Notes: generated by a model from the letters alone, not told the origin. 64,000 nt of DNA from Thiodubiliella sp900128405 (GCA_963682085.1 OY821614.1:744001-808000); one strand, 5' to 3'; shown: positions 8,532 through 17,743, numbered from the stretch's first letter. Program-made: numbers and translations.

Positions 8532-10286
8532 TTAAATTTCTAATAATTTTGTTGGGTTGATTTTAAACTGCAACATATTCGCACTAGGTCTGCCATTGTC
8601 TCCACCCTTTCGTTGCATTGTTATCTTTCCAATACTAATGCTTCCTTTAGGAAATATCTTTATCTCACCATTACCAAAAAAATTAAGCACTTCATTAATT
8701 GGTTTTAATACCCACTTAATTGGCTCTTTATCTTTAATAATTACCAGCATCCATTCAGCAGAAAATTTACCCCTACCTTTTAATATATCGTTGATTATTA
8801 AAGTTTGATTGTTTTTCAAAAAACCAAATAATGCTTCTTGATCTTGTTGAGATAATTCATCAATAAACATTCTACGACTATCTCTGGTGTTTTGTCCGTA
8901 AGGTTCTAACTCGCCAGTAAAATGCTTTAATATCCGCACCACATTACTTGGTATTTTCCACAATTCTTGATATGTTTCTACCCACCTTTTATCAATTTGA
9001 TTAAAACCTGACTCATTTGATACTAATTTGACTTGTAAATTTTGTATATCGCTTAAATGTTTTAATTTTATTAAAATAATGATTTCCACTTGAACATCTG
9101 ATTTATAAGAGCCAGCAATTTTGCGAGCCTCTACAGTTTCTATATCCTCTAAATGATAATCCATAGCCTTTAACCATTCCTGTGCATAATGATTATTTTT
9201 CCAATCATTAAAACAATCTATAACAAAATATTCATTTTTAAAGCCGTCTTTTGCCGTCTTCGAGCCTAATCTTTGCTTGTCATCCATATTTTTTATTCCT
9301 GAATTATTGATAAATTCTAAAACTTGATTGGCAACTGTTTGAACTGTGCTAACAGTCATAGCATTACCCGCTTGTTTTAATAAATACATATCACCAATAT
9401 TGTCTTTGGCTTTTTGTGCTTTATCCTTACCAAAACCTTGCAATAATAAAGATTCATAACCAGATAATTTTCTGAATTTACCATTACGAACATATAAAAT
9501 ACCATGCCTTCCTAGTCTTAAAGTGGGGACTCGGTTGTAATATTTTCTTAAATCTGATTGCCTAGTATCTATAACTAAATATTCCTCGTTGAGCAATTCT
9601 GAGATATTAAATTTACCTTTATTGTACTTATTGATTAAATATTTTTTAAAGGTTTGAAATGTTTGTTGTTTGTCGTCAAAACTTAATTCATTATCATCAC
9701 ATAGAAATGCTTGGATATTAGATTTTTTTTGTTTTTTAGGAAAATTAAAATTAAACTCTTTGTTCCCTAATATCTCTTTTTGTATACCAACAAAATAAAT
9801 TCTCTCACGCATTTGTGCAACACCGTAATCAAGGCTATTTAATAATTTCCACTTAACATAATAACCAGCCTTATCCAACTCATCTAAAATAATTTTTAAG
9901 GTTTGCCCTTTATCATGATTTATTAAACCCTTAACATTTTCAAAAATAAAAAACTTAACCGATTTAGCGATTAAAAATTCTATTAAATGAAATATTATTT
10001 CGCCTTTTTTATTAACTTTATCATTAATCCCCTTCCTTTGTCCAATGATTGAAAAGGCTTGACAGGGAAAGCCAGCCACCATTACATCAAAATCAGGCAA
10101 TTTATCGGCATTTATTTTAGTTAGGTCGCCAAAATTTTTACTTTTATCATCAAATAGCAACCGATAAGTTTTTTCAGCATTTTTATCAATTTCAGAAAAC
10201 CCAACACATTGCATTCCAAGATTATCAAGTGCCAATCTACCACCCCCAATACCTGCACAAAAATCCATAAAAGTTAATTTATTCAT
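8532..10286 (-). CDS. Fused cytosine-5 DNA methyltransferase and HinP1I-like restriction endonuclease
   Basis: Single-chain restriction-modification enzyme. Residues 1-330 are a C5-cytosine methyltransferase: SAM-binding DFCAGIGGGRLAL (8-20), catalytic PC motif GFPCQAFS (Cys75), ENVKG (116-120), RERIYFVG (160-167) and a C-terminal QAGNAMTVS. Residues about 335-584 match R.HinP1I as I remember it: LGSKTAKDGFKNE, SDVQV with Asp397, the QVK catalytic motif (418-420), GFNQIDK, and near the end GGDNGRPSANMLQFKI. HinP1I cuts GCGC, so the predicted target is GCGC, with the methyltransferase modifying the same site as M.HhaI does. The two activities are normally separate genes. The reading frame is intact. 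A cassette-like palindrome follows the stop. Confidence 0.88.
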   Translation of the reverse strand: MNKLTFMDFCAGIGGGRLALDNLGMQCVGFSEIDKNAEKTYRLLFDDKSKNFGDLTKINADKLPDFDVMVAGFPCQAFSIIGQRKGINDKVNKKGEIIFHLIEFLIAKSVKFFIFENVKGLINHDKGQTLKIILDELDKAGYYVKWKLLNSLDYGVAQMRERIYFVGIQKEILGNKEFNFNFPKKQKKSNIQAFLCDDNELSFDDKQQTFQTFKKYLINKYNKGKFNISELLNEEYLVIDTRQSDLRKYYNRVPTLRLGRHGILYVRNGKFRKLSGYESLLLQGFGKDKAQKAKDNIGDMYLLKQAGNAMTVSTVQTVANQVLEFINNSGIKNMDDKQRLGSKTAKDGFKNEYFVIDCFNDWKNNHYAQEWLKAMDYHLEDIETVEARKIAGSYKSDVQVEIIILIKLKHLSDIQNLQVKLVSNESGFNQIDKRWVETYQELWKIPSNVVRILKHFTGELEPYGQNTRDSRRMFIDELSQQDQEALFGFLKNNQTLIINDILKGRGKFSAEWMLVIIKDKEPIKWVLKPINEVLNFFGNGEIKIFPKGSISIGKITMQRKGGDNGRPSANMLQFKINPTKLLEI

Positions 10287-10324
10287 AACTTTATTTTACT
10301 TATTTTGAATGAGTCTATTGTATT

Positions 10325-10380
10325 GCATAACGCTTGAATTCAGCCAGTGCATAACTGTTAACTGGAATGATTTATTATAC
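10325..10380. repeat. attC-like palindrome after a small cassette-type gene
   Basis: The ends GCATAAC and TTATTATAC and the inner arms TTCAGCCAG / CTGGAATGA pair imperfectly over 56 bases. The left part (ATAACGCTTGAATTCAGC) is almost the same as that of the site at 24831-24888. It begins 14 bases after the stop of the 10394-10615 gene and precedes the methyltransferase-nuclease gene, as expected between two integron cassettes. No integrase gene is in the window. Confidence 0.5.
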
Positions 10381-10393
10381 TTAACTTGATGCA

Positions 10394-10615
10394 TTAGTTA
10401 GGTATGCCGTTATATAGAGAAAAATCATTTTCAAATTTTTCTTTTATTTTAGATCTCCCCTGAACTTGCATAGTATTATTTTTGTATAAACTGATTGTTT
10501 CATTTTCCTGCATCTTTATTTGGTGCATGTTTCCTTTATCTAACGAAGAAGAAATCTTCCTGCCTAAAGAAGTAACAATCATTTCTAAATCTTTAATAGA
10601 ACCATTGAATTTCAT
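10394..10615 (-). CDS. Small uncharacterised cassette-type protein
   Basis: 73 residues. The start is set by a strong Shine-Dalgarno (AAAGGGGA) before the ATG at 10615; an upstream in-frame ATG at 10654 has none. The chain has a short N-terminal helix region followed by ETISLYKNNTMQVQGR, which recalls the conserved '..W...GT..(V/F)QGK' strand of small proteins often found in integron cassettes. The function is unknown to me. Its stop is 14 bases from an attC-like palindrome, and it lies between the mcrC repeat block and the restriction-modification fusion. Confidence 0.6.
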   Translation of the reverse strand: MKFNGSIKDLEMIVTSLGRKISSSLDKGNMHQIKMQENETISLYKNNTMQVQGRSKIKEKFENDFSLYNGIPN

Positions 10616-10749
10616 TATTTCCCCTTTAAAGCATAATTTATTATAAGAAAACATTTCCCTAATTATGAAATACCAAAGTAAGAATTATGTAAAGATAGTA
10701 TGTTTTTATCTTGTTTGAGAATAAATATTTACTATACGATTAAAAGGTA

Positions 10750-11239
10750 AAACATTTCTCATGTAACTTTAGCTTGATGGTTCGTTATTATAATGAAAAA
10801 AAGCATTTATTTTTATGTAAATGTGAGCAAAGAGAGATTGAATTAGGCAAGGATTTTATGAGGCAGTATGATAGCTTTTAATAAATTACTGTTATATTTT
10901 CGCTCCCATAACAAGTAAATAATTTTGGCATTAACATGTAGGGATGGGTTTGTAACCCATCCTTAAATTTATAACCCATCCTTAAATTTGCTATTGGGAA
11001 GGGTTACAAACCCTTCCCTACTTTGTGCTGTTATCTAGGTGAGTGAACTGGTAGTTTAACGCCTATTTTTTTAAAATTAACAAAACCTTGTATTTCTTCG
11101 CTATCGTTCCACAGGTTGGATAAATCGTTGTCTGTCTTGTCCTTGTTGGGGTAAATAATTAGGCATTTGGCGATTGTTGTATTGTCTATTTTCAAGCATG
11201 TTCTAATTTTTTCATCTCTGGCGTAGCCTGAGAGTTGGC
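10750..11239. repeat. Duplicated mcrC-tail block, copy 1
   Basis: About 490 bases closely matching 25748-26225 in the same orientation, with scattered substitutions and small indels. It covers the last ~70 codons of mcrC and the ~280 non-coding bases after it. The non-coding part holds no gene that I can see. Confidence 0.85.
10938..11021. repeat. REP-like hairpin
   Basis: GTAGGGATGGGTTTGTAACC and GGTTACAAACCCTTCCCTAC are inverted copies able to form a long stem, each arm itself containing a smaller palindrome (GGGTT..AACCC). A partial internal duplication is present here but not in the second copy (25936-26000). It sits just beyond the mcrC stop and may serve as a terminator or mRNA-stabilising structure. 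Confidence 0.65.
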
Positions 11240-12290
11240 GAATGTCTTCAATTTGATGCTTGTATTCGTTGTTTGCTTTGTTTCTGTATTTGGGTTTGTA
11301 TTTGGTATCAACAATCATATCGTTTACTAAAAAATCAACTTTGACACCGCCATAGCCTATTGCTTGATATTCAACTTCATTATTTTCCAATAGTAAGGCA
11401 TAAACGAACTGCTCAAATAATAATGACATATCAATATAAAAAGGTGGGGTTTGTTGGGTGTTTTGGGTGTTTTTAAGATTGTAGGAAAAACGCTTTAAAA
11501 TCATTTTTGCTAGCTTTAACCCTTGTGAATACTCTTTAAAAAAAGCGTTATTTTTAAAGGTTTTTAGCGTTCTAATATCCACATCATCGCTCACTAATTC
11601 AAATGGTGCTAAACAATATGACAATGTGTGTTTTAGGTTTACCTCTGTTTTAATGTGAGATTTGGCTAGATAGGATTGCACAAATTTCAATGCTTTTTTA
11701 AGTAAGCGATTTTCTAGGCAATCTAAACCAAATGTTTGATAATTACAGACAGTTTTATGATTTTGCCCTTTAAAAATATTGTGCTTTAATGTGTGGGATA
11801 TATTAATTTTACCTTTTACCTTAGCGTTTAGATTCTCCTCAACAGGGTAATAATTTTTCTTCAAGCCTTTTTTAACAATAGATTTAACCACCTGCAAAAA
11901 ATGAACAATCAGAAGTGGGGTTATTTCAAAATCACTACTCTCTAACGCTATTTTTGCTTGGTTAAAATTAATGTGATAGATTTCAGACAGGTGTTGGCTA
12001 ACTTTAGGATGCTCAAAGCACTTTAAAAACATACACAAATAATCAAGGTCTTTTATTTTTGGTTCAATTTGTAAAGCCAGTTGTTTTTCCTCTAGCCAAC
12101 ACGCACCGATAAAATAACTGGCTGCAAAATACTTTTGACCCTTCTTAAAATCAAAATACAAACCGCCAAATACCTTGCCATTTGATTCATTGGTAATATT
12201 TTTTGGCTCAAACTCAGGTAAAAAGCAAAATTTAGCATGTTCTTGGATTTTAATCAGATCGGTATGTTTTTGGGTTTTAATCAGTTCCAT
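11031..12290 (-). CDS. mcrC: McrC-family nuclease subunit of a McrBC system
   Basis: Nuclease partner of the McrB motor in a modification-dependent restriction complex. It has 419 residues with an N-terminal McrC region (about 1-250) and a C-terminal PD-(D/E)XK domain: VDFLVNDMIVDTKYKPKY carries the Asp and DxK catalytic residues near 325-340. It follows mcrB after 37 bases on the same strand. Its last ~70 codons and the DNA beyond are duplicated at 26 kb. Confidence 0.92.
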   Translation of the reverse strand: MELIKTQKHTDLIKIQEHAKFCFLPEFEPKNITNESNGKVFGGLYFDFKKGQKYFAASYFIGACWLEEKQLALQIEPKIKDLDYLCMFLKCFEHPKVSQHLSEIYHINFNQAKIALESSDFEITPLLIVHFLQVVKSIVKKGLKKNYYPVEENLNAKVKGKINISHTLKHNIFKGQNHKTVCNYQTFGLDCLENRLLKKALKFVQSYLAKSHIKTEVNLKHTLSYCLAPFELVSDDVDIRTLKTFKNNAFFKEYSQGLKLAKMILKRFSYNLKNTQNTQQTPPFYIDMSLLFEQFVYALLLENNEVEYQAIGYGGVKVDFLVNDMIVDTKYKPKYRNKANNEYKHQIEDIRQLSGYARDEKIRTCLKIDNTTIAKCLIIYPNKDKTDNDLSNLWNDSEEIQGFVNFKKIGVKLPVHSPR

Positions 12291-12327
12291 GAATATTTCT
12301 CAATTTGTAAAGCACCATGAAACATAA

Positions 12328-13908
12328 TTAACCCTCAATTTTCAATTCTTCAATTTTCTCTTTCTCACAAGTCAAAACACCATCTTTTCGATACTCTTGC
12401 AACATCGGCTTTATTTCATATTCCAAAGCCAATTTCAAATTATCCCTTAAAAAATAACTATGCCCAATCATCACATCATTCAATTCAAACTCATCAGACA
12501 AATGCTCTTTAAATAAACCTTTAACCTTTTTAAACAATGGCTTGGCTTTGTTAGAAATAACACTTTCGTCCGTATTCACATCCACAAACGCAAACCGCCG
12601 CCGAATAGCATAATCAATATGCCCTACACTCCTATCTGCAGTATTCATCGTGCCAATAATATATAAATTTTCAGGCAAAACAATTCCCCTACTTTCTTTA
12701 CTTTCTTTACTTTCTTTATACCCATACATACCCTCCACCACCTTACCCCGATATTCCAAAGCATAAATCAACTCACCCAACACACTGGATAAATTCGCTC
12801 GGTTGATTTCATCGATAATCAAAACAAAAGGATTATCAGGATTATTCTTTGCATTTTCTGCATTTTCTGCCATTTCTACCAAAACTTTGTTTTTCACTTC
12901 GTAATTGATATTACCGTTATCATCTGTTGTAGCAACAATCCCCCGCACAAAATCCTCATAAGTATATGCTGGGTGGAATTGGATTAGTTTGTAATTATTA
13001 GGTGCCATCTCTTTGGCAATTTCCATCGCTTTGTGTGTTTTTCCCGTACCAGGTGAACCTTGTAAAATAATTTGTTTTTTGCATTTTAATAGATCTATTA
13101 CTTCTTTTAATTTACTTTGATTAGATGATTCCCTATTCTTTAAGAATTCCTCATACCTTTTTAATGCATTACTAGGTCTATTATTCCCAACATTTAAACA
13201 CAATTCTTTTAAATCTCCACCTCTTAAACATCTCTTATATAGTTCATTGATAACTTCAATATCAACGATATTAAATAAATTTTCGTAATGGACTTCGTTC
13301 CAATTTGGAATAGTTTCCTTTAAATCCTTACATAGATTTTTTACCTGAACATCAGAAAAAAGATTTTCTTGCTGTGTGGTTTGTTTTTTTAGCCATTCGC
13401 TAAACTCTTGCTCCATATCTTTTTTCTCCATGCTCTTGTATTCTTTGTTGTTTCTAATTTCTTTGACAATATCTACCATCAGTTTTGCTTGCATTATAGT
13501 ATTTGAAGTGGAAGCATCGTCAAAATCAGTTGTAGTATTATTTGATTGTTTTATACGCTCAAATAATTCATCACTCATTGGGTATTGTAACAATCTATCT
13601 GCAAATGTTATAAAATTTATTTTCTTGTTGCTTCCATACTTATACTCTCCTGATCCATCTAAAAAAGCATCATTTATTTTTAATTCATCTTCATTAAAAC
13701 TTGGAATATTTTTTTCATTATGAATTTTATTAATACAACGCCTTGCTGAATCAAAATAAGCATCTGATTGAGAAAAATTATCACTGGAATTGTCTTTAAT
13801 ATGTTTATATTCATCGTCAGATATTGCACCTTTAGCTAAACACTTTAAAAAAGGCTTCCAACTGTCTTCGTTCTTTTTATGTCTCCATTCTTTTATACAT
13901 TTACGCAT
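12328..13908 (-). CDS. mcrB: McrB-family AAA+ GTPase
   Basis: AAA+ motor that recognises modified DNA and drives McrC cleavage. It has 526 residues. The motor domain begins at about 270, with Walker A QGSPGTGKT (283-291), Walker B VLIIDEINRANLSSVLGELI, and the McrB-specific sensor MNTADRSVGHIDYAIRRRFAF near 420. The first ~260 residues, which should set the target specificity, do not resemble the E. coli McrB N-domain and are unassigned. Followed by mcrC in the same operon. Confidence 0.93.
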   Translation of the reverse strand: MRKCIKEWRHKKNEDSWKPFLKCLAKGAISDDEYKHIKDNSSDNFSQSDAYFDSARRCINKIHNEKNIPSFNEDELKINDAFLDGSGEYKYGSNKKINFITFADRLLQYPMSDELFERIKQSNNTTTDFDDASTSNTIMQAKLMVDIVKEIRNNKEYKSMEKKDMEQEFSEWLKKQTTQQENLFSDVQVKNLCKDLKETIPNWNEVHYENLFNIVDIEVINELYKRCLRGGDLKELCLNVGNNRPSNALKRYEEFLKNRESSNQSKLKEVIDLLKCKKQIILQGSPGTGKTHKAMEIAKEMAPNNYKLIQFHPAYTYEDFVRGIVATTDDNGNINYEVKNKVLVEMAENAENAKNNPDNPFVLIIDEINRANLSSVLGELIYALEYRGKVVEGMYGYKESKESKESRGIVLPENLYIIGTMNTADRSVGHIDYAIRRRFAFVDVNTDESVISNKAKPLFKKVKGLFKEHLSDEFELNDVMIGHSYFLRDNLKLALEYEIKPMLQEYRKDGVLTCEKEKIEELKIEG

Positions 13909-13968
13909 ATTCTTATCCTATTTTTTCTTGTTTCACATTTCTTTTTCAATTAATCTAAATCATTAGGT

Positions 13969-14097
13969 TTATTTATAAATATCACCACAACTGTCTATTT
14001 TTAAAATGTAAATATCTTCTTTGTTAGGGTAATAAAAAATAACATGATATTTAGATAATTTATGGTAGGTTTTTTCAAGCAATGGCTTTAATATCAC
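13969..14097 (-). pseudogene. RelE/ParE-like toxin remnant
   Basis: 42 codons from a GTG, ending in EKTYHKLSKYHVIFYYPN followed by a KEDIYILKI strand, which resembles the C-terminal half of RelE/ParE toxins. The N-terminal half is missing; upstream in-frame sequence is interrupted by a stop. It is probably debris of a toxin-antitoxin pair with the antitoxin-like fragment at 14269-14432. Confidence 0.45.
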
Positions 14098-14154
14098 CCA
14101 TTAGAATTGTAAGAATTGCTCAATGGATTTGTTTTTTACACTATTAACTTGTAT

Positions 14155-14265
14155 TTAGCAATTTTTTTTAACAAATTTTTTACATAAATTAAATTCCTTA
14201 ACAAATTCATCTTCTGCAATACACCTATCCTTAACTAAAATTCCTAAAATCTCTTGTTCAGGCAC
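14155..14265 (-). other. Short open frame in toxin-antitoxin debris
   Basis: 36 codons from a GTG that overlaps the stop region of the antitoxin-like fragment. The product is charged (starts MPEQEILGILVKDRC) and I do not recognise it. It may be part of the broken toxin gene. Confidence 0.25.
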
Positions 14266-14268
14266 TAA

Positions 14269-14432
14269 TTATGCCTTTACTTTGCCATTAGTTTCTTTTT
14301 TCAAATAAAGATTTAACTCTTCACGGATAATTTGCGAAATAGATTTGTTACTTATAAAACTGTGTAATTTGGCTTGTTGGTAAAGTGATTTATCGATGGT
14401 TGCATAGTTTTCTCTTGAAGGGTGATTTGCAT
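14269..14432 (-). pseudogene. Ribbon-helix-helix antitoxin remnant
   Basis: In one frame the strand reads NHPSRENYATIDKSLYQQAK, then a helix with SISQIIREELNLYL, the layout of RHH antitoxins. No ATG, GTG or TTG precedes it in frame; the nearest ATG (14430-14432) is in another frame, so a small indel seems to have broken the 5' end. It lies just past the pncC stop. Confidence 0.5.
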
Positions 14433-14441
14433 TGCAAAGTA

Positions 14442-14897
14442 TTACAATTGTTTTTGTAAAACACTAACCACAAATGCAACGCTTTGCTCAACTACTTTAT
14501 GTCTATCACCGCCAAAGTGTTGGGTAGTAGTGGTGCATTCGCCGTTAATGCAAAAGCCGAAGCAGACCATGCCAACGGGTTTGTTGGTGTCGTTACTTGT
14601 GGGTCCAGCGATGCCGGTGATGGATACGGCGATATTGGCAGAGGAGTTTTTTATCACGCCACGCACCATTTCTAAGGCGGTTTGTTCGCTGACTGCGCCA
14701 AATTTATTTAGTGTTGTGTGTTTGACATTGAGCATGTCTATTTTTGCTTGGTTGCTATAGGTAATAAAACCTCGGTCAAAGTAGGTGGATGAGCCACTTT
14801 CGCTGGTGAGGAGTACGGATAAATTACCGCCTGTGCAGGATTCTGCTACGGCGATGGTAAGGGATTTTTGTTTTAGGATTTTTGTTAATTGGTGCAT
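14442..14897 (-). CDS. pncC: Nicotinamide-nucleotide amidohydrolase (CinA C-terminal domain protein)
   Basis: Deamidates NMN to nicotinate mononucleotide in the pyridine-nucleotide cycle. It has 151 residues, the length of stand-alone CinA C-domain proteins. The signature AVAESCTGG lies at 16-24, the YSNQAKIDML region follows, and the SITGIAGPTSNDTNKPVG loop is present. It is flanked on both sides by toxin-antitoxin-like debris. Confidence 0.9.
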   Translation of the reverse strand: MHQLTKILKQKSLTIAVAESCTGGNLSVLLTSESGSSTYFDRGFITYSNQAKIDMLNVKHTTLNKFGAVSEQTALEMVRGVIKNSSANIAVSITGIAGPTSNDTNKPVGMVCFGFCINGECTTTTQHFGGDRHKVVEQSVAFVVSVLQKQL

Positions 14898-14949
14898 TTA
14901 TTCTGTGGTTAATTTATAGTCTTCTGCCATTTCAATAAGTTTGTGCTGT

Positions 14950-15114
14950 TTATTTCATTGTTGTGGGAATTTTACCTTCTTTCATTAATTTTACTTCTTG
15001 CAGTGCTTCGTGCAAATGCTCGTGAATATCTTGCTCTTTAATCAATATTATAGAGCGATTAACTTTATATTCTGTGATGATTCCATCGATATTATTCAAT
15101 AAGTAAGTTGGCAT
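14950..15114 (-). CDS. Small uncharacterised protein, possibly an antitoxin
   Basis: 54 codons from an ATG, MPTYLLNNIDG..., with a short strand region and a charged helix (EQDIHEHLHEALQEVKLMK). It has no convincing ribosome site and no recognised family. The frame just downstream (AEDYKLTTE) looks like another fragment, so this may be a truncated gene. The rest of the 323-base interval between pncC and pepN holds nothing I can identify. Confidence 0.3.
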   Translation of the reverse strand: MPTYLLNNIDGIITEYKVNRSIILIKEQDIHEHLHEALQEVKLMKEGKIPTTMK

Positions 15115-15220
15115 TTTTAACTCAACTTGTTGCTTTTCTAACTCCTTTATTCAGTGCTGTTAATTTACTAATGAAATATTATAGGTTATTGCTTGGCTAT
15201 TAAAAAAACAAATATTATTT

Positions 15221-17743
15221 TTATTTAAGTGCGGCTTGGACGATTTCAAAAATATCTTTGGAAAGGTTTTTGGTGGCTAAAATTGTTTTTAATTGTTGTT
15301 TTTGCAAGGCTTTTAACTCAGGGGTGAAGCGACGCCAGTGATTATAGGTTGCGACTAATCTGGCACCAATTTGTGGGTTGATTGTGTTAAGTTTGATGAT
15401 GACATTGGTTAAAAATGCATAGCCTGCTTGGTGGTGAAAATTTACCGTATTGTGGGTGAAACTGCCGACTACACTGCGTAGGCGATTAGGGGTATTAAAG
15501 CAAAATAATTCGTGTTGCATCAGGGTTGTAACTTTGTCAATATCGCATACATTACTAAGGGCTTGGGTGGAGAAATATTTGTCCATTACTTGGGTATCGT
15601 CTTTAAACTCTTGGTAAAAATCGGTCAATGCTTGTGTGCGGTATGGGGTGTCGCCGTTTATTAAAACTTTGAATGCGGCGAGTTTGTCGCTCATGCAATC
15701 GGCTGAATTAAATTGCCTTTGTGCTAATGATAATTCGCCGTCTTTAGCCAAATAAAATAGGCAGAGGTTTTTTAAGGCTCTGCGTCCTACTGATTCTGGT
15801 GTTATGTCATAGGTTTGAAGGGTGTTTAGAGATTGATAGAGTTTAAGTAATAATGGTTTGAAGCGTTGAATGATTTTTTGAATCACTTGTTCACGCTTGT
15901 GATGAATGGCAAATACATCGATAATGGCTTGGTGATTGTGTAATGCGCGTTCGGATGGCAGGGTTAATAATGCACAAATTAACGATTTGTCTTGGATGTT
16001 TGTCATCATAAATTCAAGTGCGTCAAAAAAGGCAACTTCATCAATTGCATCTGCATCCATTATTAAGGATAGCCATAGGCTTTGTGCGTTGTCCCAGCGG
16101 CTAAAACTGTCTGTGTCGTGCTTGACTAGGAATATTTTTTGTTCAAAACTTAAATGATGGGTAAGTTTAACGGGTGCGGAAAAACCACGCAACCAAGAAG
16201 GGATTGGCTCTGATTTTATGTTTTCAAAAGTGAAACTTTGGGTTTTGTCTTTTAGGGTTAAAACGCCACTTTGCAATTCATCGCCTGAGGTATTGAACAA
16301 GGCGAATGCGAGTGGCAAGAAATACGCAAACCCCTGTTTAACTGTTGCGGTGTAAGTCTTTTTATCTTTGTCATAATGTGTGGAAATACTTATTTCAGGG
16401 GTACCTGATTCTGAATACCAATGTTTAAATTGCGTAAAATCAAAGTCGTTTGCATCGCTCATTGCACCGACAAAATCATCAATTGTAACTGCTTGCCCAT
16501 CAAAACGCTCAAAATATAGTGCCATACCTTTTTGAAACCCTACTTCGCCTAAAAAGGTGTGAATCATACGGATTACTTCTGCACCTTTTTCATACACGGT
16601 TAGCGTATAAAAATTGTTCATCTCAATATAATGCTCAGGACGCACGGGGTGTGCCATCGGCCCTGCATCTTCGGCAAATTGTAGGGTGCGTAGTGCATTA
16701 ACATCTTCAATGCGTTTGCTTGATCGGGCGTGTAAATCGGCAGTAAATTCTTGGTCACGAAATACTGTTAACCCCTCTTTTAAGCTCAACTGAAACCAGT
16801 CTCTGCAAGTGATGCGGTTGCCCGTCCAATTGTGGAAATATTCATGACCGATAATGGCTTCAATATCAATAAAATCTTCATCTGTTGCAGTTTTGCTATC
16901 TGCCAGCACGCAATCAGAATTAAAAATATTCAATCCTTTGTTTTCCATTGCCCCCATATTGAAATCATCCACTGCCACAATCATATAAATATCTAAATCA
17001 TAAGCCAAGCCAAAACGCACTTCGTCCCATTTAAACGCCCGTTTAAGTGCCTCCATAGCAAACTGAGTTTTGTTAATATTGTGTGCTTCTACATAAATTT
17101 TAAGTGCCACTTCCTTGCCTGAAGGCGTTGTCCAAGTGTCTGTTAAAACAGCAAAATCCCCTGCTACTAATGCAAATAAATAACAAGGTTTGGGTGCTGG
17201 ATCGTGCCAAGTTGCCACGCCATTTGACTGCGTGACCAAATTGCCATTACTTAATAATATTGGATATTGCTGGTGATTTGCTTCAATGTGCGTGGTAAAT
17301 ACACTTAGCACATCGGGGCGATCTAAATAATAAGTAATTTGACGAAATCCGTGTGCCTCACATTGGGTGCAGAAATTACCGCTAGAGCGATACAATCCGT
17401 TTAAACTGGTGTTGGTTTCTGGGTGGATGCGTGTTTTGATCTCCAAGATAAAGTGTGCTGGTGTGTTGCTTAATAATAAACCCTCTTGTGTAATTTCATA
17501 CTCAGGGGTTACGCCATTTAGCAAAACTGAAATTAATTCTAAATCAACGCCATTTAGCAATAATTGACAGGGAAAAGGGGAAGTGTTCCAATTTGGATTT
17601 TTATAAAAATCGATTTTTGAGGAAACAATGGTTTCGTTTTCACCCAATTGAAAATGTAATTCGGTAGTGTGAATTAAATAGGCACTTGGCTCATAGTCCT
17701 TGCGATAAATTGGTTGCGGTTGTGTTGTTTTATTTTCTAGCAT
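15221..17743 (-). CDS. pepN: Aminopeptidase N (M1 family)
   Basis: Cytoplasmic zinc aminopeptidase finishing peptide breakdown. It has 840 residues, near the ~870 of E. coli PepN. The exopeptidase motif GAMENKG is present, followed by the zinc motif HEYFHNW and its third ligand Glu in KEGLTVFRD. The C-terminal ARM-like helical domain is complete. It stands alone on the minus strand with ~150 non-coding bases on its 5' side. Confidence 0.96.
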   Translation of the reverse strand: MLENKTTQPQPIYRKDYEPSAYLIHTTELHFQLGENETIVSSKIDFYKNPNWNTSPFPCQLLLNGVDLELISVLLNGVTPEYEITQEGLLLSNTPAHFILEIKTRIHPETNTSLNGLYRSSGNFCTQCEAHGFRQITYYLDRPDVLSVFTTHIEANHQQYPILLSNGNLVTQSNGVATWHDPAPKPCYLFALVAGDFAVLTDTWTTPSGKEVALKIYVEAHNINKTQFAMEALKRAFKWDEVRFGLAYDLDIYMIVAVDDFNMGAMENKGLNIFNSDCVLADSKTATDEDFIDIEAIIGHEYFHNWTGNRITCRDWFQLSLKEGLTVFRDQEFTADLHARSSKRIEDVNALRTLQFAEDAGPMAHPVRPEHYIEMNNFYTLTVYEKGAEVIRMIHTFLGEVGFQKGMALYFERFDGQAVTIDDFVGAMSDANDFDFTQFKHWYSESGTPEISISTHYDKDKKTYTATVKQGFAYFLPLAFALFNTSGDELQSGVLTLKDKTQSFTFENIKSEPIPSWLRGFSAPVKLTHHLSFEQKIFLVKHDTDSFSRWDNAQSLWLSLIMDADAIDEVAFFDALEFMMTNIQDKSLICALLTLPSERALHNHQAIIDVFAIHHKREQVIQKIIQRFKPLLLKLYQSLNTLQTYDITPESVGRRALKNLCLFYLAKDGELSLAQRQFNSADCMSDKLAAFKVLINGDTPYRTQALTDFYQEFKDDTQVMDKYFSTQALSNVCDIDKVTTLMQHELFCFNTPNRLRSVVGSFTHNTVNFHHQAGYAFLTNVIIKLNTINPQIGARLVATYNHWRRFTPELKALQKQQLKTILATKNLSKDIFEIVQAALK

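Noticed and set aside
8275..8532. 85-codon open frame overlapping the methyltransferase-nuclease stop (TAATG)
   Set aside because: Most of it is translation of the 127-base palindrome at 8389-8515, and its end runs into dusA. Its residues follow the inverted repeat, so I treat it as a fortuitous frame.
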